From Streptomyces sp. NBC_01463 (GTDB lineage Bacteria; Actinomycetota; Actinomycetes; Streptomycetales; Streptomycetaceae), in NCBI GenBank assembly GCA_036227345.1, contig CP109468.1, forward strand, positions 1,612,001 through 1,676,000: DNA of 64,000 nt. Direction: 5' to 3'. Below are positions 45,168-53,461 of the stretch, piece by piece; position 1 is the first letter of the stretch, and every line of letters starts with the position of its first letter. The notes beneath the pieces are model-generated. The model searched no databases. It was not told the DNA's origin and saw only the letters and a program-made list of their open reading frames with translations. The position numbers were made by a program, and so were the translations under genes.

Positions 45168-46361
45168 ATGGGGTTCTTCATGCCGTTTTCCGTCTACGCC
45201 CTCGGGCTCGCCGTCTTCGCCCAGGGCACGTCCGAGTTCATGCTGTCCGGCCTGCTGTCGGGCATCTCGGGAGATCTGCACGTCTCCCTTCCCGCCGCGG
45301 GTCTGCTGACCTCGGCGTTCGCCGTCGGGATGGTGGTCGGGGCGCCGCTGATGGCGCTCCTGGGCCGCAACTGGCCGCGCCGCCGCGCCCTGCTGTTCTT
45401 CCTGGGTGTATTCGCCGCCGTCCACGTCGTCGGCGCGGTCACCTCCAGTTACGGGGTGCTGCTCGCGACGCGGGTCGTCGCCGCGGTGGCCAACGCCGGA
45501 TTCTGGGCCGTCGCCCTGGTGACCGCGGTCGCCCTGGCCGGTCCGGCGGCACGTGCGCGGGCCACGTCCGTGGTGGTCGGGGGTGTCACCGTGGCCTGTG
45601 TGGCGGGGGTGCCCGCCGGGGCGTGGCTGGGCGGGGAGTGGGGGTGGCGCGCGGCGTTCTGGGCGGTGGCCCTCGTCTCACTGCCGGCGCTCGCCGTGAT
45701 CGCGGCGACGATCCCGGCGGGGCGGCCCGCGGCCGCGCTGCCGAGCGCGTACACCGAACTGCGGACCCTGGCCTCGCCCCGTCTGCTGCTGGCCCTGCTG
45801 ACGAGCGCGCTCGTGCAGGGTGCGACCTTCTGCGCGTTCTCCTACCTGGAGCCGGTCGCCCGGCACGTCACCGGGCTCGGTGCCGCATGGGTGCCCGTCC
45901 TGCTCGCGCTGTTCGGTGTCGGTTCGTTCGTCGGCGTCGCGGTCTGCGGCCGGATCATCGATTCCCGGCCGCTCGCGCTGACGGCGGCGGGCCTGGTGGC
46001 GCTCACCCTGGGCTGGGCGCTGTTCGCCTCGGCGGCGGGCAGCGCGGTGGCGGTGGTCGCTCTCGTGCTCGTCCAGGGCATGCTCGCGTTCGGCACCGGG
46101 ACCGCGCTGATCTCGCAGGTGTTCCGGCTGGCGGGCGGTGCGCCGACCCTGGCCGGTTCGTTCTCCACCGCCGCGTTCAACGTGGGCGGGGCGCTCGGAC
46201 CGTGGCTCGGCGGACTGGCGATCGGCGCCGGGTTCGGCTTCCGCTCACCGCTGTGGGTGAGCGCGCTGCTCATGGTCCTGGCGCTCGGCACGGCGGGAGC
46301 GGCCGCTGCCACGCGTGAGTCCGCCGTGGAGGCTCAGGCGCCGCGGCGGGCGGACGCCTGA
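45168..46361 (+). CDS. MFS efflux transporter, Cmx/CmrA-like
   Basis: About 397 residues with 12 membrane helices. It begins MPFSVYALGLAVFAQGTSEFMLSGLL, the N-terminus typical of Streptomyces/Corynebacterium chloramphenicol-efflux (Cmx/CmrA) DHA1 pumps, then LPAAGLLTSAFAVGMVVGAPLMA (motif A region). The frame is open back to 45000, but that extension is Arg/Pro-rich and lacks homology. ATG 45168 or 45180 are the plausible starts. Drug specificity is untested. The leader ORF and hairpin upstream may make it inducible by ribosome-stalling drugs. Confidence 0.85.
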   Translation: MGFFMPFSVYALGLAVFAQGTSEFMLSGLLSGISGDLHVSLPAAGLLTSAFAVGMVVGAPLMALLGRNWPRRRALLFFLGVFAAVHVVGAVTSSYGVLLATRVVAAVANAGFWAVALVTAVALAGPAARARATSVVVGGVTVACVAGVPAGAWLGGEWGWRAAFWAVALVSLPALAVIAATIPAGRPAAALPSAYTELRTLASPRLLLALLTSALVQGATFCAFSYLEPVARHVTGLGAAWVPVLLALFGVGSFVGVAVCGRIIDSRPLALTAAGLVALTLGWALFASAAGSAVAVVALVLVQGMLAFGTGTALISQVFRLAGGAPTLAGSFSTAAFNVGGALGPWLGGLAIGAGFGFRSPLWVSALLMVLALGTAGAAAATRESAVEAQAPRRADA

Positions 46362-46374
46362 GCACGGCAACCGC

Positions 46375-47154
46375 TCAGAGCTCCAGGTCGACGACGACGG
46401 GGGCGTGGTCGGACGCGCCCTTCCCCTTGCGCTCCTCGCGGTCCACGTAACTGTCCTTGACGGCGGCGGTGAAGGGGGCGTTGCCGTAGACGAGGTCGAT
46501 GCGCATGCCCTTGTTCTTCGGGAAGCGCAGCTCGCGGTAGTCCCAGAAGGTGTACGGCCGGTCGTACTTCAGGGGGCGGGGCATGACGTCGGCGAGGCCC
46601 TCCTCGCGCAGGGTGGCGAGGGCGGCCCGCTCGGCCGGCGTGACATGGGTGGCGCCCTCGAACAGCGCCGGGTCCCAGACGTCCTCGTCGGTCGGGGCCA
46701 CGTTGAAGTCACCGAGCACGGCGAACGGCTGCGCCCCCGCGGCGTCCCCGGCCACCGCCTTCTGCAGCGCCTCGAACCAGCGCAGCTTGTACGCGTAGTG
46801 CTCGTGCTCGACCTCGCGGCCGTTGGGCACGTACACCGACCAGAGGCGGACCGGCCCGCAGGTCGCGCTGATCGCCCGGGGCTCCTGCACTCCGTCGTAC
46901 TCCGGACCGCCGGGCAGCCCCGTCACGACGTCGGCCAGCCCCACGCGGGAGACCAGCGCCACCCCGTTCCACCGGCCCGTGGCGTTGACCGCGGACTCGT
47001 AGCCCAGCTCACGGAGCGCCTCGGCCGGGAACTGCTCGGCCGTGCACTTGGTCTCCTGGATGCACAGCACGTCCGTGCCGGTGCTCTCCAGCCAGGCCAG
47101 CAGCCTCGGCAGTCGGGCGGTGATCGAATTGACGTTCCAGGTCGCGATGCGCAT
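46375..47154 (-). CDS. xth: Exodeoxyribonuclease III
   Basis: A 259-residue EEP-fold nuclease: MRIATWNVNSITARLPRLLAWL, metal Glu in VLCIQETKC, VLGDFNVAPTDEDV, and C-terminal RIDLVYGN and GASDHAPVVVDLEL with the catalytic Asp-His. It is an AP endonuclease and 3' exonuclease of base-excision repair. ATG 47154 gives the canonical N-terminus; the frame's upstream extension is not needed. Convergent with the MFS gene, 13 bp apart. Confidence 0.95.
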   Translation of the reverse strand: MRIATWNVNSITARLPRLLAWLESTGTDVLCIQETKCTAEQFPAEALRELGYESAVNATGRWNGVALVSRVGLADVVTGLPGGPEYDGVQEPRAISATCGPVRLWSVYVPNGREVEHEHYAYKLRWFEALQKAVAGDAAGAQPFAVLGDFNVAPTDEDVWDPALFEGATHVTPAERAALATLREEGLADVMPRPLKYDRPYTFWDYRELRFPKNKGMRIDLVYGNAPFTAAVKDSYVDREERKGKGASDHAPVVVDLEL

Positions 47155-47202
47155 GTACGTAAACCTAGCGGCTCCCACTGACAGTGGCCGGGGCGGCGCC
47201 CG

Positions 47203-47865
47203 TCAGAGGCTCCTCGATTCCCCCGGGGCCAGCCGCTCGTGGTCCGCGCGGCCCAGGTTGCCGATGTGGGCGTCGTAGACGGGGCGGGCGAGATCGGTGA
47301 GCAGCGCGTCGTGGACGTCGATGGCCCGGCGCGGTCCGACCTCGCGCACGTAGTCGATGACCTCGGAGATCTTGCTCCAGGGGGCCATCACCGGAAGCAT
47401 CAGCGTGTCGACCGGGTGGTCGGGCACGGTGAGGGCGTCCCCCGGGTGGAAGAGGGAGCCGTCGACCAGGAAGCCCACGTTCGTGACGCGCGGAAGGTCC
47501 GGGTGGATCACGGCGTGGAGTTCGCCGTGCACCTGGACGTCGAACCCGGCGGCCGAGAAGGTGTCGCCGTGTCCGACGGTGTGGACGCGCCCCGGGAACG
47601 CCGCCGCGAGCTTGTCGGCCACGCTGCGCAGCGTCCAGATCTCGGCGGCCGGGTCGGCCTCAAGACCGGCCCGCAGCCGCTCCTCGTCGAAGTGGTCGGG
47701 ATGCTCGTGCGTCACCAGGATCGCCTCGGCGCCGATCGCGGCGTCCCGCTCCGAGAACCCTCCCGGGTCGATGACGAGCGTGCGCCCGCCCTTCTCCAGA
47801 CGGACACATGAGTGGGACTGTTTGGTCAGTGTGAGCGGGAGCGGCTCGGGAGTCTGGGCGTTCAT
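47203..47865 (-). CDS. MBL-fold metal-dependent hydrolase
   Basis: About 220 residues of the UlaG/YtnP-like metallo-beta-lactamase group: LTKQSHSCVRLEKGGRTLVIDPGG, metal motif ILVTHEHPDHFDE, then GELHAVIHPDLP and LFHPGDALTVPDHPVDTLMLPV. Members include lactonases and ascorbate-lactonase-like enzymes. ATG 47865 has AGCAGGA nine bases upstream; ATG 47874 lies too close to that site. It follows the pcaDC gene on the same strand with a 13-bp gap, so the two may be co-transcribed. Confidence 0.88.
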   Translation of the reverse strand: MNAQTPEPLPLTLTKQSHSCVRLEKGGRTLVIDPGGFSERDAAIGAEAILVTHEHPDHFDEERLRAGLEADPAAEIWTLRSVADKLAAAFPGRVHTVGHGDTFSAAGFDVQVHGELHAVIHPDLPRVTNVGFLVDGSLFHPGDALTVPDHPVDTLMLPVMAPWSKISEVIDYVREVGPRRAIDVHDALLTDLARPVYDAHIGNLGRADHERLAPGESRSL

Positions 47866-47878
47866 GCGGACCATCCTG

Positions 47879-49156
47879 CTACGCGGGAGGTGTCGTTTCC
47901 GCCTGAATCACCGACTGCGCGATCGTGAAGGCGGCGCTCGCGGCCGGAATCCCGCAGTACACGGCGGTCTGCAGCAATACCTCCCTGATCTCGGCCGGGG
48001 TGAGCCCGTTGCGCAGGGCGGCCGTGACGTGCGCGGCCAGTCCCTCCATACGTCCCGAGGCGACCAGCGCGGTGAGCGTGACGCTGCTGCGCATCCGCCG
48101 GTCCAGCCCTTCCCGCCCCCACACCTCACCCCAGGCGTAGCGGGTGACGAACTCCTCGAAGCCACTGGTGAAGTCGTCGGCGGCGGCCATGACGCCGTCG
48201 ACGTGGGCGTCACCGAGGACCTCGCGGCGGATCTTCATGCCCGGCCCGTACGGATCGGGCCGCCCGCCGGCGGCCGCCTCGGGCTGTGCGGTGGCGGCGG
48301 TGAGCTCCGCGACGGGCAGCACCGGGGCGGAGAGCCGGGGAGCGGACGGGAGCACGGGGATGGCGGCCATGGTGTCCTGCCAGGCCGTGGAGAAATGGGT
48401 GAGCAGCAGGTCCGTGACCGCACCCGGCTGCTCGACCGGGGCGAGGTGGGAGGCGCCGGGCACGAGGGCGAGCCGGGCGTCGGGTATGCCCGCCACCAGG
48501 GTCCGGGCGTCACCGGGGCCGGTGACCTGGTCCTCGGCACCGACGAGGACGAGCGTGGGAACGCCGATCCGCCCGAGTTCGGCGCGGATGTCGAAGGCGG
48601 CGAGGGCCTCGCAGGCCGCGATGTAGCAGCCGGGGTCGGTGGTGCGGACCATCTGGACGGCCCACTCGACGATGGCCGGCTGCGCGGCGGCGAAACCCGG
48701 GGTGAACCAGCGCTCCGGCGCGGTGCGGGCCATCGGCTCCAGCCCGTTCGTCCGGACGATCACCCCGCGCTGCCGGAACTCGTCGGCACTCCCGAACCGG
48801 GGCGAGGAGGCCACCAGGGCCAGCGTGGCGACCCGGTGCGGGTGCCGCAGCGCGAGATCCGCGCCGATCGCACCACCGATGGAACAGCCCGCGTACCCGA
48901 AGCGCTGGACGCCGAGGCTGTCGAGGGTGGCCACGACCCGGTCGGCGAGCTCGGCGACCGCGGTGGCGGGGTGGGCGGGCGCACCGCCGTGCCCCGGGAG
49001 GTCGTAGCGGAACACTCTCCAGTGCTGGGTGAGCTCGGGTATCTGCCGGTCCCACATGTGCCATGTGGTACCGAGGCTTGGTCCGAGCACCAGCACGGGT
49101 GCATCCTCTGGCCCATCTACCTGGTATTTCAACGTTTTGTTGTCTGTCTGGCTCAC
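47879..49156 (-). CDS. pcaDC: Fused 3-oxoadipate enol-lactonase / 4-carboxymuconolactone decarboxylase
   Basis: A 425-residue fusion. The N-terminal alpha/beta-hydrolase (PcaD, about 1-255) has GPSLGTTWHMWDRQIPEL, nucleophile elbow GCSIGG and HLAPVEQP. An Ala/Pro linker joins the C-terminal PcaC domain (about 300-425) with GMKIRREVLGDAHVD and GREGLDRRMRSSVTLTALVASGR. The fusion (also called PcaL) performs the last two ring-cleavage-product steps of the protocatechuate branch. Its usual operon partners (pcaIJFHGB) are missing upstream, where a truncated integrase begins 31 bp before the GTG start. Confidence 0.93.
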   Translation of the reverse strand: MSQTDNKTLKYQVDGPEDAPVLVLGPSLGTTWHMWDRQIPELTQHWRVFRYDLPGHGGAPAHPATAVAELADRVVATLDSLGVQRFGYAGCSIGGAIGADLALRHPHRVATLALVASSPRFGSADEFRQRGVIVRTNGLEPMARTAPERWFTPGFAAAQPAIVEWAVQMVRTTDPGCYIAACEALAAFDIRAELGRIGVPTLVLVGAEDQVTGPGDARTLVAGIPDARLALVPGASHLAPVEQPGAVTDLLLTHFSTAWQDTMAAIPVLPSAPRLSAPVLPVAELTAATAQPEAAAGGRPDPYGPGMKIRREVLGDAHVDGVMAAADDFTSGFEEFVTRYAWGEVWGREGLDRRMRSSVTLTALVASGRMEGLAAHVTAALRNGLTPAEIREVLLQTAVYCGIPAASAAFTIAQSVIQAETTPPA

Positions 49157-49186
49157 AGTCCTACGCTCCCACGTCTCACAGCCGTC

Positions 49187-50128
49187 TCACACACCCCCCT
49201 CCTGAGCACTGTGAAGACCGCCCCATGTCGTAGCGGCTCCACGAAGATCCTCTACGTCCGGCTTCACGTACCAACGCTTGGTGGTCTTGACGTTGGTGTG
49301 CCCCGCCCATCGTGCCAGCAAGTGATCCGGCACCCCATCGTTGGCCAGGTAGGTGACGCACGACGCACGAGCGTCGTAAAGGCGCGCACGACGCAATTCC
49401 GCCTCTTCCATGAGCTTGTACGCACGGGTGCGGAGTTGCTTGGTTGTGCGGACCTCTCCGGCCTCATTCACGCAGATGTAGCCGGAGTCCAAGCAGTCCT
49501 CCCCCAGAGTCAATTTCTCAGCCGCCTGGAGAGCCTTGAACCTCTTCAAGGCTTCTTTTACCGGGAGAGGCAGCGGGAGTGCGCGTTCCCCTGCCATGGA
49601 CTTGGTGTCCTTCTCCACCACTTTCTTGTTCCCCATCATGGTCCGGGTGTTGGCCACGGTGAGCGCGTCAGTGGTCAGGTCGATATCCGACCAACGGAGT
49701 CCAACGACTTCCGCCGGACGGAGACCCATGAGTGACAGGAGGAGCGGAGCGTAAAGCCTGTCGCTCTTCACGTGACCTACGAACGTGTGGACTTCCGTGA
49801 CGTTCCACGGGACCGGTTGAGCCTTGGTCTTCCGCTCAACCTTTCGGGCCTTACGCGGGATGCTCAGTTCCGATGCCACGTTCGTTGTCACGAGCCGCTT
49901 AGTCACGGCGCGATTCAGAACGTCCTTGAGCCGAGCAAGACTCATGTCCACACTGGTTACTCCGAGACCCGATCCGGCTTTTGACCCACGAGCGCGACCG
50001 GCCTTCAGAGACCAGAGCATCCACGCTTCCACGTCTTCCTCGGTCAGCTCTTGGAGCTTGATGTTTCCGAGCTTTCCTCGACATCTATGCAGAGTGATCC
50101 GGTAGTTGTAGATGGTGGTCTCTTCGCC
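49187..50128 (-). pseudogene. Tyrosine recombinase (phage/ICE-type integrase), N-terminally truncated
   Basis: In-frame coding runs from about 50128 to the stop at 49187, roughly 313 residues. The core-binding part has TTIYNYRITLHRCRGKLGNI and the catalytic domain LMGLRPAEVVGLRWSDIDL, RLYDARASC, RWAGHTNVKTTKRWYV (first Arg, second Arg, His/Trp and Tyr). The N-terminal arm-binding region is missing, because the frame runs into an ISKra4 remnant without a start codon. GTG 50032 is the first usable start but lies inside the core-binding domain. The first HxxR histidine is a Tyr. It marks the island's left border next to pcaDC. Confidence 0.8.
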
Positions 50129-50436
50129 GTGAGCAGGTCGCCACCTGCCACCGCTACCTAACCGGCCACCTCGATCAGCTCCGCTACGACATCGCCTTGA
50201 AGAACGGCTGGCCGATCGCCACCGGTGCAGTCGAAGGAACCTGCCGCCATCTGATCGCCGACCGTCTCGACATCACCGGCGCACGCTGGGGACTCGACGG
50301 GGCCGAAGCAGTCCTTCAACTCCGCGCGCTGATCACGAACGGCGACTTCACGAACTACTGGAACTTCCACGCGGCCCGCGAACACCAGCGCCTCTACCCC
50401 AGCCCTGACCAGCAGAACTACTGCCTCACTGCTTGA
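50125..50436 (+). pseudogene. ISKra4-family transposase remnant (C-terminus)
   Basis: Only about the last 100 residues remain: REQVATCHRYLTGHLDQLRYDI, KNGWPIATGAVEGTCRHLIADRLDITGARWGLDGAEAVLQLRALITNGDF and WNFHAAREHQRLY. These are the conserved C-terminal blocks of ISKra4 transposases. No start codon precedes them; the fragment joins the truncated integrase at about 50125. The 50437-50702 stretch that follows holds no supported gene and is probably the IS end plus scrambled DNA. Confidence 0.82.
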
Positions 50437-50702
50437 TCCCGACCGTCACTCCAGAGGATCCGCACCCACCACCATTGCTCCCACCAACACGCGACGCATC
50501 TCGACTCCATCCATCTGAACCAGGGCAACGCACAGCGGCACACACCGCCGCTCAAACAGAGATCAACTCCGTGGATGGTCACGGGCTGACCTCTCCCTTC
50601 AACTGTTCGACGCAATCCGGCACACGCCCGGACAGCACCGTGGAACGGGTCAAGGATGATGGCCTCTCAGGCACACACCACGGTCGCCGTCGGCGCCCCG
50701 CG

Positions 50703-51005
50703 TACGACTACCTGGCCAGCCCCGACCTGCGCCGCGAGATCCACGGCGGGCTCCGGGTCGTGGAGAACTGGAACAGCGCGAACACCGTCCTGCACTACGG
50801 CAAAGACGGCGCCCTGACCGGCCCGGACAAGGAGCGCGCCGAGACGTCGATGCTCGCCCTGCACCTGCTCCAATCGAGCCTCGTCCACATCAGCACCCTG
50901 CCGCTCCAGCAGGTCCTCGCCGAACCGACCTGGGCCAAGTAGCTCTCGGATGAGGACCGTCGCGGCCTGACCGCGCTGTTCTGGTCGAACATCAACCCGT
51001 ACGGG
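50703..51005 (+). pseudogene. Tn3-family transposase remnant with internal stop
   Basis: The fragment YDYLASPDLRREIHGGLRVVENW, NSANTVLHYGKDGALTG, SMLALHLLQSSLVHISTLPLQQVL and DRRGLTALFWSNINPYG is the near-C-terminal part of Tn3 TnpA. A TAG at 50940-50942 interrupts it after WAK, with the same frame continuing beyond. Both ends are missing. The remnant ends exactly where the ArsR-type operator region begins, suggesting a recombination joint at about 51006. Confidence 0.88.
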
Positions 51006-51007
51006 AC

Positions 51008-51063
51008 TGTGCAACTTTCGGGTTGCGCAACGTCGAACCGCTGTGCAACTCTGAAGTTGCACA
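51008..51063. promoter_or_regulatory. Paired ArsR-type operators upstream of the SRPBCC gene
   Basis: The right site, TGTGCAACT-CTGA-AGTTGCACA (51042-51063), is a perfect 9-bp inverted repeat. The left site, TGTGCAAC-N6-GTTGCGCA (51008-51029), differs by one base. Both share TGTGCAACT, 34 bp apart. The ArsR regulator two genes downstream is the likely ligand, giving autoregulation. Confidence 0.75.
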
Positions 51064-51095
51064 TTGTTGGAGCTGTAGAACTGAAGGAGTACGCC

Positions 51096-51530
51096 ATGAC
51101 TGGTGACCGCATCGAGCGTGAGATCGTGATCGCGGCAGCCCCGGAGAAGGTCTGGCCGCTGGTGGCCGAGCCCGGGTTCTGGGCAACCGACGACGAGAGC
51201 ATTCGTGGCACGCAGGCCGCGGAAGGCCAGTCCCTGGTGGCCCGGCACTCGGAACACGGCGACTTCCCGATGCGCGTGGAGAAGGCCGATCCGCCGAAGT
51301 ATCTGGCGTATCGGTGGGTGAGTGCGTTCCCCGGCGAAGAGCTGCGCGAGGACAACTCCACGCTCGTGGAGTTCACCCTGACGCCCGAGGGCGACGGCAC
51401 CCGGCTGCACGTCATGGAGAGCGGGTTCGCCGCTCTTCCGACGTCCGAGGACAACCGTCTCAACGTGATCAACGACCACACCGCCGGCTGGGAACAGTGC
51501 CTCGCCGCTCTCACCGCCCGGGCTGAGTGA
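51096..51530 (+). CDS. SRPBCC/AHSA1-domain protein
   Basis: A 144-residue START-like protein beginning IEREIVIAAAPEKVWPLVAEPGFWA and ending SGFAALPTSEDNRLNVINDHTAGWEQCLAALT, the AHSA1 arrangement of a long beta-sheet with a C-terminal helix forming a hydrophobic cavity. ATG 51096 follows AAGGAG. It lies 7 bp before an ArsR gene, a pairing common in actinomycetes, where the SRPBCC partner may bind a hydrophobic ligand. An open frame exists back to 51009 but lies over the operator and is not the start. Confidence 0.88.
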   Translation: MTGDRIEREIVIAAAPEKVWPLVAEPGFWATDDESIRGTQAAEGQSLVARHSEHGDFPMRVEKADPPKYLAYRWVSAFPGEELREDNSTLVEFTLTPEGDGTRLHVMESGFAALPTSEDNRLNVINDHTAGWEQCLAALTARAE

Positions 51531-51537
51531 CCCCACC

Positions 51538-51891
51538 GTGGTGGATCAACCTCCCGCGGACGGCGAGGTCGTCGACAGCGTCCTGGCCGCCCTGGCCGAC
51601 CCGACCCGCCGTCAGATGTTGGACCTGCTCTCCGCACACGGCCAGGCCACCGCCACCACGCTCGCCGGCAGGCTTCCGATCTCGCGTCAGGCGGTGGTAA
51701 AGCACCTCGCCGTACTCGATGCGGCCGGACTGGTGGGCAGCGTGAAGGCCGGACGCGAGGTGCGGTACGCGGTGCGCTCCGAGGCGCTGGATGCCACGGC
51801 CCGCTGGATGGCGGCGCTCTCATCCGACTGGGATCGCCGACTGGCGAAGATCAAGCGCATCGCGGAGGCGGCCGAGAGGGATGCGCAGTAA
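51538..51891 (+). CDS. ArsR-family HTH regulator
   Basis: A 117-residue winged-helix protein: VLAALADPTRRQMLDLLSAHGQATATTLAGRLPISRQAVVKHLAVLDAAGLV, then SVKAGREVRYAVRSEALDATARWM. There are no metal-binding cysteines, so it belongs to the non-metal branch usually coupled to SRPBCC genes. Starts with tandem GTG codons at 51538. It should bind the two TGTGCAAC sites upstream of the operon and repress it. Confidence 0.9.
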   Translation: MVDQPPADGEVVDSVLAALADPTRRQMLDLLSAHGQATATTLAGRLPISRQAVVKHLAVLDAAGLVGSVKAGREVRYAVRSEALDATARWMAALSSDWDRRLAKIKRIAEAAERDAQ

Positions 51892-52065
51892 CCCTTCCGG
51901 CCTCGTCCGCAGGACACTCTGGCCGTCCGCAATGCGACCGGGCACAGCAGGTGACACGAGCCTCCCGCAGGCGCCAAGGAAGATCTACCGTGCGCCCGCC
52001 TGAACCGCCATCCGCCATACCCGTTCCGTATCCACTCCGCACACCCCCGCAGAAAGAAGAAGACC

Positions 52066-52578
52066 ATGATGGACACCACCCCGCTCCGGGACGCCTACCG
52101 AGCACTGCTGAACACTGCCGCCACCGTGGCCGAATCCGGTGATACGAGCCCCGCCCCGCCGGCCGGCGAGTGGAACGCCGACCAGATCCTGGCGCACGTC
52201 GCCCTCGTCAACGCCGCCACCATCACCGCCGTCTCCTCCGCCGCCACGGGAGCAACCACGACGTACGACAACCGCACAGCGCAGGACACCTGGACACTCG
52301 GCCGCGTCATCGCGCTCTCCGGCGGCAACGCAGGGCTCCGCGACCGCATCCGTCTCCAGGCAGACGCCCTGTGCGCACTCGGCGGACCGATGCTCAGCGA
52401 GACCGAACTCGACACCCTGGTGCCCGCCCTGCTCCTGTCCAACGGCAAAGTCCTGGTCGACCAGCCCGTGCCCCTGAGGGACCTCATCACCGGCCTGGCA
52501 GAAGTCGAGCTGCCCGGCCACACGCAGCAGCTCCTGGCCCTACTGCCGGAAGACCGCGGGACCCGGGCCACAACCTGA
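52066..52578 (+). CDS. DinB/mycothiol-dependent-maleylpyruvate-isomerase-like protein
   Basis: A 170-residue helical protein. The opening LRDAYRALLNTAATVAES, then WNADQILAHVALVNAATITAVSSA and a His in the second helix, matches the four-helix DinB_2/MDMPI_N fold that often binds a metal and uses mycothiol or bacillithiol. Only one of the three usual metal histidines is plain, so activity is uncertain. ATG 52066 or 52069 follows AAGAAGAAG. It is probably transcribed with the SRPBCC and ArsR genes, although 174 bp separate them. Confidence 0.65.
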   Translation: MMDTTPLRDAYRALLNTAATVAESGDTSPAPPAGEWNADQILAHVALVNAATITAVSSAATGATTTYDNRTAQDTWTLGRVIALSGGNAGLRDRIRLQADALCALGGPMLSETELDTLVPALLLSNGKVLVDQPVPLRDLITGLAEVELPGHTQQLLALLPEDRGTRATT

Positions 52579-52692
52579 CCTTCACGCGTGCGGCGGCGAA
52601 CCGCCTGCAAGGCCCAACCGTCTACCGACACTCGGTCCCGTGATCGCGAACCCGCAGGTGGGCACAGTCGGCAACTCGCGTCGTTTCCGACA

Positions 52693-52790
52693 ATGCTTCT
52701 TGGCTACTGCCGCACCTCGACGGCCGACCAGAACCCTGATCATCAGATCGACGCGCTCCTCCGCCACGGCGTCGACCGCGACAGCTCCCT
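52693..52790 (+). pseudogene. Serine resolvase/invertase remnant (N-terminus)
   Basis: The fragment MLLGYCRTSTADQNPDHQIDALLRHGVDRD is the start of a Tn3-type resolvase, with the catalytic serine in RTSTADQ. Homology stops after about 32 residues. The next 110 bp encode an unrelated open stretch (YIYGLRHGHLRRLVDEALAV) that I do not recognise. It is probably from the same broken Tn3-type element as the transposase remnant at 50703. Confidence 0.8.
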
Positions 52791-52902
52791 GGCGTCCGAG
52801 CTAGCACTACATCTACGGGCTGCGCCACGGACATCTGAGGCGCCTGGTCGACGAAGCACTCGCTGTCGCCGATCACGAGCTCGGCGACCTTGCACCGGCC
52901 GC

Positions 52903-53343
52903 TCACAGCGTGAGCGCCATCAGGATCTCGTCACGGTCATCACCCGGTGCCAGTCGCAGAGCGCCTGTCCACCGGCCGATCTCCTTCCAGCCAAGGTGAC
53001 CGTAGAAGTCCTCCAGGCCCATGCCCGCCCGCACGGCCAGCCGTAGTTGTTCCAGGCCCATGTCCTCGCGCGCCATGTCCCGGGCCTGGCGCATCAGCGC
53101 GGCCCCGGTGCCCGTGCCCCGGAAGGCGAGGCCGGTCTGGACGTGGTGGAGGGTGCCCCAGTGGGCGACCAGTGGATGCGGGTCACGCCGTATGTTCAGC
53201 CAGCCCGCAAGCTCCCCGCCGGCGCTCGCCAGGAGCAGCCGACTGCGCTGCGGACCGAGACCGGCGATCAGGGCATCGGCTGCCGCGGCGCGGCGACCTC
53301 GTCGTGAGCCAGAACATTCCCTGCTGGGACAGGTTGCGTACAC
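52903..53343 (-). pseudogene. GNAT acetyltransferase, probably 5'-truncated
   Basis: The acetyl-CoA binding region is intact (LAFRGTGTGAALMRQARDMA, then LRLAVRAGMGLEDFYGHLGW), but only about 45 residues precede the first strand, and the first 20 (MYATCPSRECSGSRRGRRAA) look unrelated. The likely breakpoint is near 53290. The + strand of 53290-53460 has an open stretch (LLGQVAYTQHQADRPGGQAR) of unknown origin, supporting a joint. It might still be translated as a short protein. Confidence 0.6.
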
Positions 53344-53461
53344 CCAGCACCAGGCCGACCGCCCAGGCGGCCAAGCCCGGGCCGTGGTCGAGATTCTGAC
53401 CAGCAGTCAGCACCTCCTGCAGGAGACGGCGGGAGCGCACCGGAGCAGGGCCACCGGGGAG

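Noticed and set aside
49157..49186. A tRNA gene as integrase attachment site
   Set aside because: No tRNA-like fold or T-loop sequence is present near the integrase.
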